From: Vibrio sp. HB236076 | Lineage (GTDB): Bacteria; Pseudomonadota; Gammaproteobacteria; Enterobacterales; Vibrionaceae | NCBI RefSeq assembly: GCF_040957575.1 | Contig: NZ_CP162601.1 | Coordinates: forward strand, 2,666,001-2,730,000 | Length of the DNA: 64,000 bases | Direction: 5' to 3' | Shown: piece after piece, positions 37,542-46,857 of the stretch | Layout: every line of letters starts with the position of its first letter | How positions within the stretch are numbered: the first letter of the stretch is position 1 | The notes under the pieces: model-generated | Told to the model about the DNA's origin: nothing | Databases searched by the model: none | Seen by the model: the letters and a program-made list of their open reading frames with translations, nothing else | Program-made: the position numbers and the translations under genes

Positions 37542-39371
37542 GTGACGAAACTTGATACCCCATTGCTAACGGTTGAAAACCTGTCGGTAAATTTCGGATC
37601 CTCTCCGGTGGTAAAAAACCTGAGTTTTTCGGTATCGGCCGGAAAAACACTGGCCATTGTCGGTGAGTCTGGCTCAGGGAAATCCGTGTCATCACAGTCG
37701 ATTATGCGTTTAGCCGACCTCTCCGGTGCCGAGTATCACAGCGGCCACATCTGGTTTGAGCACCAGGGCCAAAAACAAGACTTGCTCACCCTGTCTCAGA
37801 AACAAATGCGCACCATCCGCGGCAATGACATTGCCATGATCTTCCAAGAGCCAATGACCTCGCTCAACCCTGTCTATACGCTTGGCGATCAGATTGCGGA
37901 AATCATCCAACTGCATGAGAAAAAGACCAAAGCTGAGGCGCTAAAACAAGCACACCGCCTGTTAGAAATGGTGCGTCTGCCCAACGCCGAGAGCATGTTA
38001 AAGCGCTACCCTCATCAACTGTCTGGCGGCATGCGTCAGCGCGTGATGATTGCCATGGCCCTCGCCTGTCGCCCGAAACTGTTGATTGCCGACGAACCCA
38101 CCACCGCTTTAGATGTCACGATTCAGGCGCAAATCCTCGCCATCATCTCAGATCTACAAAAAGAACTCGGGATGGCCGTCATTTTTATCACTCACGATAT
38201 GGGGGTGGTGGCCGAAATTGCCGACGAGGTGGTGGTCATGTGGCAAGGGGAAAAAGTTGAACAAGGCGAAGTCAAAGCGCTGTTTGCTAAGCCCCAACAC
38301 CCTTATACGCAAACCTTGCTCAGCGCCGTGCCCAAGCTCGGTTCGATGCGCGGTGAACCTCATCCCAAGCAATCGCCGATGGCACAAATGATCGAAGGCA
38401 AAAAACACATTATTGGCCAGGAAAAGGTTCAAGACACCGCTCGCTACGATCAAGCGCCCTTGCTCAGAGTAGAGGATTTAGTGGTGCGCTTTGATGTAAA
38501 AAAACACTGGCTCAAAGGCGTCACCCATCGCGTTCACGCCGTTGAGCACGTCAACTTTACGGTCTATCCCGGCGAAACCCTGGCCTTGGTCGGCGAATCG
38601 GGATCAGGCAAATCCACCATAGGTCGCACCATTCAACAACTGCAACAACCGACTTCTGGGCAGGTGATGTTTAACGGCCAAGCGATCTCTCAATTAAGCG
38701 CGCGTGAGCAGCACCGACTCAAACAAGAGGTGCAGTACATTTTCCAAGACCCTTTTGCCTCACTCGACCCGCGAAAAACCATTGGCTTTTCGATTGCTGA
38801 GCCGATCAAAACGCACCAACTGGCCACCAACCAAGCCGAAATTGATCAACAGGTCGCGCAACTGCTCACGCGAGTGGGCCTAGATCCCGAGTGCGCTAAC
38901 CGCTATCCCCACCAATTCTCTGGGGGGCAACGACAACGGGTGTGCATCGCCAGAGTGTTGGCGTGTAAACCCAAGTTGATCATTGCCGACGAAGCCCTGT
39001 CTGCGCTCGACGTGACCATTCAAGCGCAAATCATTCACTTATTGATGGAAATTCAACGCGAACAAGGGATTGCACTGCTGTTTATCAGTCACGACATGGC
39101 GGTAGTCGAAAAAATCAGTCACCGAATTGCCGTGCTCTACCTCGGGCAAATTGCCGAGTTAGGCACCCGACAACAGATCATGGAATCGCCTCAGCACCCC
39201 TATACGAAAAAGTTATTGCAAGCCGTGCCCGTCGCCGACCCCACTCGCGAGCGCCAACACGTTGCCATGACCGGCGATATTCCAAGCCCGATCCGAGCGG
39301 TTGGCCAAGAGCCCGACGCCTTGTGTTATCGCGAGATTTCGCAAGGACATTGGGTCGCACAACTCGCTTAA
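37542..39371 (+). CDS. Peptide-class ABC transporter, double ATPase subunit
   Basis: 609 aa from a GTG at 37542 with AAGGA 8 nt upstream; the frame stays open to 37383 but has no better start. Two complete ABC domains in one chain, as in GsiA: first with [17 protein letters not shown] and [12 protein letters not shown], second with [21 protein letters not shown] and [12 protein letters not shown], plus the oligopeptide-transporter C-terminal segment after each. It energises import through the two permeases downstream. The second Walker B reads DEALSALD where DEPVSALD is common; the catalytic Glu is kept. Confidence 0.92.
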   Translation: MTKLDTPLLTVENLSVNFGSSPVVKNLSFSVSAGKTLAIVGESGSGKSVSSQSIMRLADLSGAEYHSGHIWFEHQGQKQDLLTLSQKQMRTIRGNDIAMIFQEPMTSLNPVYTLGDQIAEIIQLHEKKTKAEALKQAHRLLEMVRLPNAESMLKRYPHQLSGGMRQRVMIAMALACRPKLLIADEPTTALDVTIQAQILAIISDLQKELGMAVIFITHDMGVVAEIADEVVVMWQGEKVEQGEVKALFAKPQHPYTQTLLSAVPKLGSMRGEPHPKQSPMAQMIEGKKHIIGQEKVQDTARYDQAPLLRVEDLVVRFDVKKHWLKGVTHRVHAVEHVNFTVYPGETLALVGESGSGKSTIGRTIQQLQQPTSGQVMFNGQAISQLSAREQHRLKQEVQYIFQDPFASLDPRKTIGFSIAEPIKTHQLATNQAEIDQQVAQLLTRVGLDPECANRYPHQFSGGQRQRVCIARVLACKPKLIIADEALSALDVTIQAQIIHLLMEIQREQGIALLFISHDMAVVEKISHRIAVLYLGQIAELGTRQQIMESPQHPYTKKLLQAVPVADPTRERQHVAMTGDIPSPIRAVGQEPDALCYREISQGHWVAQLA

Positions 39372-39484
39372 CAAACCGAACTAGACGAGCAGACAAGACA
39401 TCGCTTAGTTTATGCCATGCTTTGTCTGTGAACGAAAAGAGGCTAGGAGATAGTCTCACCACCTCACAGTAAATGGAGTTTACG

Positions 39485-41017
39485 ATGAACCCTCGTTTTT
39501 CCCTTAGCAAGCTTGCGGCGCCACTTTTGATGGCTTCTTCTCTAGCGATGAGCATGCCAGCCCTAGCCAGCGGCACCTTAAATGTCGCCACCTCCCAAGA
39601 CCCCGGCAGTTGGGATCCGATTGATACGTATTTGTTGGCTTGGTCAACGGTGGCAACCAATATTTTTGACGGTTTGACCTATCGCGACACCGACCTAACC
39701 TTAAAACCGGCCCTCGCTACCCAATGGCAAGAGCTCGACAACGGCCGACGTATCCGCTTTACCTTGCGCCAAGGCGTGACCTTCCAAAACGGCGAACCTT
39801 TTAATACCGAGGCAGTAAAATACACCTTTGATCGCTTACTCGGTGAGGAAGGTCGCAAAGGGCCGCAACGCTCTAACTATTCCGCGATAGAAAAAGTGAC
39901 GATTGTTGATAACGACACGGTCGACTTTTACCTCAGTCAGCCCGACCCCGTGTTACTGACCAAATTATCCGGTTATGGGGCGATGATTGTGCCCCCCAAG
40001 TACATTGAGGAAAAGGGCGAAGCGTATTTTAACCGCCACCCGATTGGCACCGGCGCTTTTGAGCTCACTCAATACGATCCCAAAGTGGGTGTGACCCTAA
40101 AAGCCTTTGCCAATCATTGGCGTGGCGCACCAAAGCTCGACCGCTTGCACTACCGTTTCATTGCCGAGCCAGCCACCGCGGTGGCCGAGTTGCAATCGGG
40201 TCGCGTCGACATGGTGGTGCCCCCTATTATTCCGATCTCTATGGTCCCGACGATTGAAAAAGACGCAAAATTATCGATTGAGTCAGCCACCAGCCCGAGC
40301 GTGTATGCGCTGCGCTTTAACACCAAAAACGGCATTACCGAAGACGTTCGCGTGCGCAAAGCCATTATTTACGGCGTTGATCGCCAGACCATTATCGATG
40401 CCATTTTAGGCGGCCAAGCGCAAGCCATCACCAGCTTCCAAAGCAGCATTTCCTTTGGCAACGACCCAGAGTTAAAACCCTTGCCCTATGACCCGGCCAA
40501 AGCCAAAGCCTTGTTGAAACAAGCGGGTGTCAAACCGGGTACGTCGATTCAAATCGATATTCGCGGCAACAACGCCACTTTCAATGAAGTCGCTCAAGCG
40601 ATTGCCAGTTATCTGCAAATCATTGGTCTTAACGCCACCATCAAACCCTATGAAAGCAACATTATGCTCAATGACATCATCCCCAATGGCAAGACAGGCG
40701 CGATGTTCCAACAGGGCTGGGGAGGCTGGACCCTCGACTACGACAACACCGCTTACTTCATGTACCACAGCGGCGAGAAGTGGAACCCTTACGACAGCGA
40801 CGCCAAACTCGATCGCTTACTCGAGCAGCAACGCTCCATGACCGACAAAACCGAGCGAGAGGCGCTGTTAAAAACCATCGCGCGCTATACCGTCGACCAG
40901 GCCCTCGAATTGCCTTTGTACAGTCTCAATGCCATTTATGGTGTCTCGAATAAGGTGAAAAACTTCACCCCCGCGGTGGATAACCGCCTGCTGTTCAACC
41001 AAGTGACGGTCGAATAA
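39485..41017 (+). CDS. Periplasmic solute-binding protein, family 5 (peptide class)
   Basis: 510 aa from the ATG at 39485, which has TGGAG upstream. Signal peptide to about residue 28 (MSMPALA-SG), then the SBP_bac_5 pattern: LNVATSQDPGSWDP, FDGLTYRDTDLTLKPALA, the W-x-x-L-D stretch and GVTFQNGEPFNTEAVKYTFDR. It would capture peptides or related compounds in the periplasm for the DppBC-like permeases that follow. The ligand cannot be told from the sequence. Second gene of the operon. Confidence 0.92.
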   Translation: MNPRFSLSKLAAPLLMASSLAMSMPALASGTLNVATSQDPGSWDPIDTYLLAWSTVATNIFDGLTYRDTDLTLKPALATQWQELDNGRRIRFTLRQGVTFQNGEPFNTEAVKYTFDRLLGEEGRKGPQRSNYSAIEKVTIVDNDTVDFYLSQPDPVLLTKLSGYGAMIVPPKYIEEKGEAYFNRHPIGTGAFELTQYDPKVGVTLKAFANHWRGAPKLDRLHYRFIAEPATAVAELQSGRVDMVVPPIIPISMVPTIEKDAKLSIESATSPSVYALRFNTKNGITEDVRVRKAIIYGVDRQTIIDAILGGQAQAITSFQSSISFGNDPELKPLPYDPAKAKALLKQAGVKPGTSIQIDIRGNNATFNEVAQAIASYLQIIGLNATIKPYESNIMLNDIIPNGKTGAMFQQGWGGWTLDYDNTAYFMYHSGEKWNPYDSDAKLDRLLEQQRSMTDKTEREALLKTIARYTVDQALELPLYSLNAIYGVSNKVKNFTPAVDNRLLFNQVTVE

Positions 41018-41086
41018 TCACCATCGCTTTGCTGCTATTGGATTTCATACTGCGCCTGGCAGGCACCAGGCATTGAGGAGTGTATC

Positions 41087-42013
41087 ATGATACCGTTTTT
41101 ATTCAGCCGGCTGTTACAGGCGTTATTTGTCGTGGTCGCCGTGACGTTAATTGTCGCGTTTGCCATTCGCTTGACCGGCGATCCCGCGCTGATGTTGACC
41201 CAAGGCGCGGGTAGTGTCAGTGAAACCGATCTGGCTCATATCCGCGAAGCGCTTGGCGTCAACCGTCCTTTTATCGAGCAATACCTGGGCTTTGTCCAAG
41301 GCCTGTTTACCGGTGACCTTGGCAACAGCTTTATGGGTGGGACCCCAGTATCGCAACTGATTGGCTTGGCCTTACCTGCCACCTTATGGCTCGCTTTTGC
41401 CGTGATGATGGTGTCGATTGTACTGTCGATTCCACTCGGTATTCAGGCGGCGATCAAGCGCAACACTTGGGTCGATCAGGCCATTCGAATTTTTTCCTTG
41501 ATCGGCTTGTCCTTTCCCAACTTTTGGTTGGCCTTGATGCTGGTATTGTTTTTCTCTATCTATCTGCAATGGTTGCCAGCCAGCGGTATGAACGATTGGA
41601 AAAGCTATGTCATGCCAGCCCTGACCATGGGCGTGATTTTAACCGCGACCAATGTGCGACTGGTGCGCACTGCAATGCTCGAAACCCTGCAATCGCAATA
41701 CATCATGGTCGCCAGAGCCAAAGGGTTAAGCGAGCGAACCGTCTTGTACAAACACGCTTTGCGCAATTGTTCTATTCCGCTGATCACCTATTTTGGTCTG
41801 CAATTTGGTGGTTTGCTCGGTGGCATCGTCATCATTGAGCGCGTGTTTAATTGGCCAGGGCTTGGCACTTTGGCATTTGATGCCGTCGCCGGTCGCGATT
41901 ATCCGGTTTTACAAGCGGTGATCACCTTACTTTCTTTCGTCATTGTCGGGGTTAATTTATTGGTCGATATCGCTTATGGACTGATTGATCCTCGTATCAG
42001 AACGGAGTCTTAA
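41087..42013 (+). CDS. Peptide-class ABC transporter permease (DppB-like)
   Basis: 308 aa, GAGGAG before the ATG. Six membrane segments expected. It shows the DppB/OppB N-terminal signature (LLQALFVVVAVTLIVAF), LTGDPA, the LGVNRPFIEQYLGFVQG loop and the EAA loop ARAKGLSERTVLYKHALRN that docks to the ATPase. Forms the heteromeric inner-membrane channel with the next gene, whose ATG follows after 2 bp. Confidence 0.93.
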   Translation: MIPFLFSRLLQALFVVVAVTLIVAFAIRLTGDPALMLTQGAGSVSETDLAHIREALGVNRPFIEQYLGFVQGLFTGDLGNSFMGGTPVSQLIGLALPATLWLAFAVMMVSIVLSIPLGIQAAIKRNTWVDQAIRIFSLIGLSFPNFWLALMLVLFFSIYLQWLPASGMNDWKSYVMPALTMGVILTATNVRLVRTAMLETLQSQYIMVARAKGLSERTVLYKHALRNCSIPLITYFGLQFGGLLGGIVIIERVFNWPGLGTLAFDAVAGRDYPVLQAVITLLSFVIVGVNLLVDIAYGLIDPRIRTES

Positions 42014-42015
42014 TC

Positions 42016-42873
42016 ATGTCGAGTTCTCTAGTAAAACAACGTCCTTTCTCCCGTTACCTCTGTTTGGAATTTATCTTAGGCGCACTCCTGACTGGGACCA
42101 TGTGCTTATTGGTCATGACCTCGGATTGGGTGTTTGGTGACAGTGCCAGCCAAATCAACTTGATGTCTCGTTTGGCAGCGCCTTTTGCCTCGGGCGAGCA
42201 TTGGTTTGGTACCGATCCCCTTGGTCGCGATATTCTGGCTCGCGTGATCAGTGGCGGTGCGGTGTCGTTAAAAGTGGGCTTGTTTTCGGTGTTTGGTGCC
42301 GTGGTGATCGGCGTGGCGATGGGGTTAGTGTCTGGCTACTTTGGCGGTGTTTGGGACAAGTTTGTCATGCGCTTTGCCGATGTCCAATTGGCGCTGCCGT
42401 TTATCTTGTTGGCGATTACGTTCATGGCCATTGTCGGTGGCGGGCTGACCAATATGATCCTATTGCTGATTTTATCACAATGGGTGCAATACGCTCGCTT
42501 GGTGAGAGGCTCGGTGTTATCGCTACGAGACCGCGAGTTCATTCAATCGGCCAAAGCGATCGGAGTCAGTCATCGCAATATCTTATTGCGCCATTTACTG
42601 CCCAATCTCATTGGCCCTGTGATTGTGTTAATGACGCTCAACATTGCCAATAACATTCTTTTAGAAAGCAGTTTGACTTTTCTGGGCTTAGGGGTCGACC
42701 CGCTGACGCCCAGTTGGGGAGGCATGCTCGCTGATGGACGTACCTACATTCAAACCGCGTGGTGGGTAACGGTGTTTCCCGGTTTGGCCATATTGTTGAC
42801 GGTGTTGGGCCTGAACTTATTGGGTGACTGGCTGCGCGACACCCTAGATCCGACAGGGAGAACCTCGCGATGA
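42016..42873 (+). CDS. Peptide-class ABC transporter permease (DppC-like)
   Basis: 285 aa, GGAG before the ATG. DppC pattern: short cytoplasmic N-terminus, one helix, then HWFGTDPLGRDILARVISGG, and the EAA loop QSAKAIGVSHRNILLRHLLPN followed by SLTFLGLGVDP. Partner of the DppB-like permease. Its stop overlaps the start of the peptidase gene (ATGA at 42870). Confidence 0.93.
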   Translation: MSSSLVKQRPFSRYLCLEFILGALLTGTMCLLVMTSDWVFGDSASQINLMSRLAAPFASGEHWFGTDPLGRDILARVISGGAVSLKVGLFSVFGAVVIGVAMGLVSGYFGGVWDKFVMRFADVQLALPFILLAITFMAIVGGGLTNMILLLILSQWVQYARLVRGSVLSLRDREFIQSAKAIGVSHRNILLRHLLPNLIGPVIVLMTLNIANNILLESSLTFLGLGVDPLTPSWGGMLADGRTYIQTAWWVTVFPGLAILLTVLGLNLLGDWLRDTLDPTGRTSR

Positions 42874-44870
42874 GACTGTTTAAGGACAACAATTGGGTGC
42901 GCCCGAACATGAGTATCCCCAACGCGCATGTCTCCAACGCGCATGTCTCCAATGCGATGTCTAAAGCGCAGGCCTTGGCCACGACGGCGACCTCACTCGC
43001 GACATCTTGCCCCGACAAGGCCTGGCGCCCTTACGCGCAGGGCGAGGTGTCGTTAGTCCGACAAACCCTATCCTCGACCCTGACTCAGTGGGTCGATTAC
43101 TTATGTCAGCCTGCTTTTCGTCATCATCACATCGAAATGTGGGTATTTAACGATCAAAAAACCCGTCGCAGAGCCGAAACAACACTGTTTAAACACGGTG
43201 TACATGCCCGGATTCACAGTGCCTATAAACCCTTTGTGCATTTCTTATTCGAAGACTTGAGCCAAGCCGACCGCGAGCGATTTAACCACCCCGACAGCAC
43301 CTTGGTGGTACACTACCCTAGCGATGCCTTTGGCAGTGATAAACGCTTTGCTCTCGAAACCTATCCATTTGGCAGTGTGTTTGATCGCGCCAACATCGAA
43401 TTCACCCCGCGCGACGATCAGCAACTCCACTATCAATTGACGCTAAAACGGCCTCATTGCGAGCCAATCCACTATGACATTTTTGCGCCCAATGCCGTCA
43501 AAACCAGTATAACCGGCCAAACCAGCCTTTCGCCCACCGGCTGGATAAAAATCAGCGACCCAGATCATCGTCCTCTGCTCGACGAGCGAGTGTATTGTGA
43601 TTACGAGCAAATCTTTGATAGCGCGATAAGTCAACTTTGCGATGCGCTAAGCGAACGGCCCCACTTTGAGCGCTTAATGATAGAGGTGCAAGCGCCGCTG
43701 CTCGATGAACCGCTTGGCGTGGCACACGAACACATCAGCTTGCGTGAAGGCCTGCACGAGGATTTTTATTTTACCTTGCAAGAGTGGTGTAAGCTGCAGC
43801 AAGGTAAATCTCTTCAAGATCGCGATGCCCAGTTTGGGCAAATTATTCCCAATATTACTTATCAAGACGGGGATTATCACTGTCATTGTTATTTAAGTGA
43901 TTATCAGGCTCCGACCGCAAAAGAGCGGGCCCCCTTAAGCGGCAGTGAAGAAAAACTGGCGTTGGACACGGCGACCAAACCACTGAGCAGTGCCCAGGTT
44001 GCGACCGCGCTTGCAGAGATAAAAGGCGAGTCTTGGTACGCCCAATCGGTCAGTGGACGCCGTGTGAACGCCAAGTATTGTCAAGGCAGCGATCACCCGG
44101 TGATCATCAGTGCTGGCCAGCACGCCAATGAATCAACCGGCATCCTCGGGGCATTGCGCGCCGCGCAGCAACTGAGTCAACAACCCGGTCACCACTTTGT
44201 TATCTCGCCACTGGAAAATCCCGATGGTTACGCCTTGTATCACGACTTGTTGCAAGCCAACCCCACTCATATGCATCACGCCGCGCGCTACACGGCACTT
44301 GGCAATGACTTAGAATACCACTCGTCTCATCAGCGTTTCGAAACCGCCATTCGCGATCAAGCGCGACAACAGACTGCGGCCAAGCTGCACATCAATTTAC
44401 ACGGCTACCCCGCCCACGAATGGGTACGGCCACTGTCGGGCTATATTCCGGCTGGCTTTGCAGACTGGACCATACCCAAAGGCTTTTTTGTCATTGTTCG
44501 CTATCAAGCCCATTACAGTCATCTCGCGTTGGCCTTTATCGAATATTTGACTCACCAGCTGGCACAAAACAACGCCTTACTGGCGTTTAATCACGCACAA
44601 CTCACTGCGTTCCAACGCCATGGGGGAGAGTCCCCTTTTACCTTTATCAATCGCATTCCCTGTTTGCTGCAAAAAGTCGCCGACGACGCGTTGACGCCTT
44701 TGCAATTGATTACCGAGTTTCCCGATGAAAGTATCGATGGCGAGGCATTTTGCTTTGGTCATCAGGTTCAAAGTGACGTCGTGATTAAGGCCTATCACGC
44801 TTTTCAACACTGCATGAACCAAGCCTCACTGTCGCCGCCAACTTGCTCCTCCCCCAAGATCTCGATTTGA
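42870..44870 (+). CDS. M14-type zinc carboxypeptidase homologue linked to peptide transporter
   Basis: 666 aa, no signal peptide, so cytoplasmic. The first 35 residues are low-complexity, encoded partly by a 15-bp tandem repeat, and may be dispensable; ATGs at residues 14 and 30 are alternatives. Residues about 50-380 match no domain I recognise. The C-terminal part is a metallocarboxypeptidase: HANE (418-421) as HxxE zinc motif, LENPDGY, LHINLHG with the third His ligand, and a Glu in LITEFPDE as probable catalytic base. It would trim peptides brought in by the coupled ABC transporter. The exact substrate is unknown. Confidence 0.82.
   Translation: MRLFKDNNWVRPNMSIPNAHVSNAHVSNAMSKAQALATTATSLATSCPDKAWRPYAQGEVSLVRQTLSSTLTQWVDYLCQPAFRHHHIEMWVFNDQKTRRRAETTLFKHGVHARIHSAYKPFVHFLFEDLSQADRERFNHPDSTLVVHYPSDAFGSDKRFALETYPFGSVFDRANIEFTPRDDQQLHYQLTLKRPHCEPIHYDIFAPNAVKTSITGQTSLSPTGWIKISDPDHRPLLDERVYCDYEQIFDSAISQLCDALSERPHFERLMIEVQAPLLDEPLGVAHEHISLREGLHEDFYFTLQEWCKLQQGKSLQDRDAQFGQIIPNITYQDGDYHCHCYLSDYQAPTAKERAPLSGSEEKLALDTATKPLSSAQVATALAEIKGESWYAQSVSGRRVNAKYCQGSDHPVIISAGQHANESTGILGALRAAQQLSQQPGHHFVISPLENPDGYALYHDLLQANPTHMHHAARYTALGNDLEYHSSHQRFETAIRDQARQQTAAKLHINLHGYPAHEWVRPLSGYIPAGFADWTIPKGFFVIVRYQAHYSHLALAFIEYLTHQLAQNNALLAFNHAQLTAFQRHGGESPFTFINRIPCLLQKVADDALTPLQLITEFPDESIDGEAFCFGHQVQSDVVIKAYHAFQHCMNQASLSPPTCSSPKISI
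42920..42963 (+). repeat. 15-bp tandem repeat within the M14 gene
   Basis: Two perfect units of CAACGCGCATGTCTC (42920-42934, 42935-42949) and a diverged third. They encode N-A-H-V-S repeats near the N-terminus and keep the reading frame. Confidence 0.85.
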
Positions 44871-44879
44871 TTGCGCCAC

Positions 44880-44917
44880 ACCATCGCTGTGACCCTAGTG
44901 TCTCAGTGATGGTTTTC
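44880..44917 (+). terminator. Probable terminator of the peptide ABC operon
   Basis: ACCATCGCTG (44880-44889) pairs with CAGTGATGGT (44904-44913), one G-T pair, then TTTCCCC, just after the M14 stop. Confidence 0.5.
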
Positions 44918-44964
44918 CCCTAAGATGAACATATCGGGGCGGACTTTGGTCATAAAAACAACAC

Positions 44965-44979
44965 TAGACGACCGGTCTA
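44965..44979. promoter_or_regulatory. TetR-type operator upstream of tetR/curA pair
   Basis: TAGACGACCGGTCTA: outer arms TAGAC/GTCTA and a central GACCGGTC. It resembles boxes bound by NemR/AcuR-like TetR proteins and lies 51 bp before the regulator's start, suited to autorepression. Confidence 0.5.
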
Positions 44980-45029
44980 ATCTTGGTTAGGATAGCGCTT
45001 TATTGTTCATGGTGACGCTCGGAGTTCCT

Positions 45030-45668
45030 GTGGTTAACACGCGCAACACATTTCAAGATACTCGCCAGCACATCCTTGCTACTGGCTACCAACTTGTGGT
45101 TAAGCAGGGGTTTCACGCGCTGGGCTTATCACAACTGCTCAAGACAGCCGAAGTGCCCAAAGGCTCTTTCTATCATTATTTTCGTTCTAAAGAGCATTTT
45201 GGCGAGTGCTTAATCGACTTCTACCTCGAGCACTATACCCAGAAACTTCAAGCCATTTTTTCTCACCCTGAGCACAGTGCGTATCAAAAAATCTTAGCCT
45301 TTTTTGACGCCTGGATGCAGGTAGAGCTCGATACTCAACACGGTCATCGCTGTTTGGTGGTCAAGCTCAGTGGTGAAGTCGCCGACCTTTCTGAACCGAT
45401 GCGTCAAGGGCTCAACCGCGCTGCGGAGCGCATTATGGCGCGTTTGGCCGATCTCCTTGCACAAGGGATAGAAGATGGCTCCGTCACCGCTCTCGACCCA
45501 AAAAGCCATGCCAGACACTTATATCAAACTTGGCTTGGTGCTTGTTTACTACACAAACTTTCTCAAGATGTTGAGATATTGGAAAACACATTCGCGTTAA
45601 CGGCTAAATGGTTGTCCTCGACGTCTCTAGAAGTGCAATCGCCAACCCAGTACTCCATCTGCAAATGA
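45030..45668 (+). CDS. TetR/AcrR-family regulator
   Basis: 212 aa from a GTG at 45030 with GGAG 5 nt upstream; an ATG at 45003 extends the frame without a site. The N-terminal helix-turn-helix includes GFHALGLSQLLKTAEVPKGSFYHYF, close to the AcuR/NemR/YxaF group that senses electrophiles or acrylate-type compounds. A likely ligand contact Cys is C106 in HGHRCLVV. It precedes a CurA-like reductase by 75 bp, so it probably controls itself and that gene through the operator at 44965-44979. Confidence 0.88.
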   Translation: MVNTRNTFQDTRQHILATGYQLVVKQGFHALGLSQLLKTAEVPKGSFYHYFRSKEHFGECLIDFYLEHYTQKLQAIFSHPEHSAYQKILAFFDAWMQVELDTQHGHRCLVVKLSGEVADLSEPMRQGLNRAAERIMARLADLLAQGIEDGSVTALDPKSHARHLYQTWLGACLLHKLSQDVEILENTFALTAKWLSSTSLEVQSPTQYSICK

Positions 45669-45696
45669 CGTTTTACTTACCCAAAACGGTCATTTG
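45662..45696. other. Inverted repeat between tetR and curA
   Basis: CAAATGAC+GTTTT (45662-45674) pairs with AAAAC+GTCATTTG (45683-45687, 45689-45696), a 13-bp stem with one bulged G and an 8-nt loop, overlapping the tetR stop codon. No T tract, so perhaps an mRNA stability or attenuation element. Confidence 0.5.
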
Positions 45697-45743
45697 TCAT
45701 CGCAGAAGTAATCCACTTACGGCTTAATATTCAGGAGCTTTTT

Positions 45744-46775
45744 ATGACTCAAACGATCAACCGCCGCATGGTACTCGCCTCTCGCCCCCACGGCGCGCCA
45801 ACCGCAGAAAACTTTCGTCTGGAACAGGCAGAAAAACCGACCCCAGCAGACGGTGAGGTTTTATTGCGCTGTGTTTATCTCTCTCTCGATCCCTATATGC
45901 GCGGCCGGATGAGCGATGCCAAATCTTATGCCGACCCTGTCGCGATTGATGAGGTCATGGTCGGTGGCACAGTGTGCCAAGTGGAAGAATCCCGCAATGA
46001 TGAATTTTTGGTCGGTGAATGGGTCGTCGCGTTTACCGGTTGGCAAGATTACGCGGTGTCTAATGGTCAAGGCTTGCTTAAACTCGGTCAAAACCCAGCG
46101 CACCCTTCTTACGCACTGGGCGTAATGGGCATGCCCGGGTTTACCGCTTACATGGGATTGTTAGATATCGGCCAACCCAAAGCCGGTGAGACCGTCGTGG
46201 TGGCCGCCGCAACAGGCCCAGTCGGGGCCACCGTTGGCCAAATCGCCAAGCTCAAGGGCTGTCGTGTCGTCGGCATTGCCGGTGGCGAAGAAAAATGTCG
46301 CTACGCCCTTAACGACCTCGGTTTTGATGCCTGTATCGATCACAAGGCCGAAGATTTTGCCGAGCAGCTCACTCAAGCCTGTGACGCCGGCATCGATGTG
46401 TATTTTGAAAACGTTGGCGGAAAAGTCTTTGATGCGGTCTTGCCGCTGTTAAACGCCAAAGCCCGTATTCCTTTGTGTGGCATGGTTTCTCAGTACAATG
46501 CCACGGCCCCACAACCAGGCCCCGATCGCATGGGGGCGCTGATGGGACAACTGTTGGTGAAGCGTATTAAAATGCAGGGCTTTATCATTTTTGATGACTA
46601 TGGCCATCGTTACCAAGAGTTCGCCGAAGCCATGACCCCTTGGGTAGAAAACGGTGATATTCAATACCGAGAGCAAATCGTCTCTGGTCTTGAAAACGCC
46701 CCTGAAGCGTTTATTGGCTTACTCGAAGGCAAAAACTTCGGCAAGTTGGTGATTCAGGTCAATCAACCGCTGTAA
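45744..46775 (+). CDS. NADP-dependent MDR oxidoreductase, CurA-like
   Basis: 343 aa, AGGAG before the ATG. Zinc-free medium-chain reductase of the leukotriene B4 12-hydroxydehydrogenase/CurA type: YLSLDPYMRGRM near residue 52, VMGMPGFTAYMGLLDIG, the nucleotide motif AATGPVGATVGQIAKLKG and VYFENVGGKV. It reduces activated double bonds in enones, protecting against electrophiles. Coupled with the TetR gene upstream. A strong terminator follows. Confidence 0.9.
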   Translation: MTQTINRRMVLASRPHGAPTAENFRLEQAEKPTPADGEVLLRCVYLSLDPYMRGRMSDAKSYADPVAIDEVMVGGTVCQVEESRNDEFLVGEWVVAFTGWQDYAVSNGQGLLKLGQNPAHPSYALGVMGMPGFTAYMGLLDIGQPKAGETVVVAAATGPVGATVGQIAKLKGCRVVGIAGGEEKCRYALNDLGFDACIDHKAEDFAEQLTQACDAGIDVYFENVGGKVFDAVLPLLNAKARIPLCGMVSQYNATAPQPGPDRMGALMGQLLVKRIKMQGFIIFDDYGHRYQEFAEAMTPWVENGDIQYREQIVSGLENAPEAFIGLLEGKNFGKLVIQVNQPL

Positions 46776-46797
46776 TTGCTCAGCGATGTAATCCTAT

Positions 46798-46836
46798 AAA
46801 GAGGCCGAGCCCGGTAAAGGGGCTCGGCCTCTTTTT
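46798..46836. terminator. Strong intrinsic terminator after the CurA-like gene
   Basis: AAAGAGGCCGAGCCC (46798-46812) pairs perfectly with GGGCTCGGCCTCTTT (46820-46834), 7-nt loop, T run on plus; the minus strand also ends in TTTATAG, serving the convergent EAL gene. Confidence 0.92.
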
Positions 46837-46857
46837 GATCGTTGCTGATCACCGCGA

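Noticed and set aside
39178..39660. 160-codon minus-strand frame across the ATPase/binding-protein junction
   Set aside because: Antisense shadow of two well-supported genes; product without domain features.
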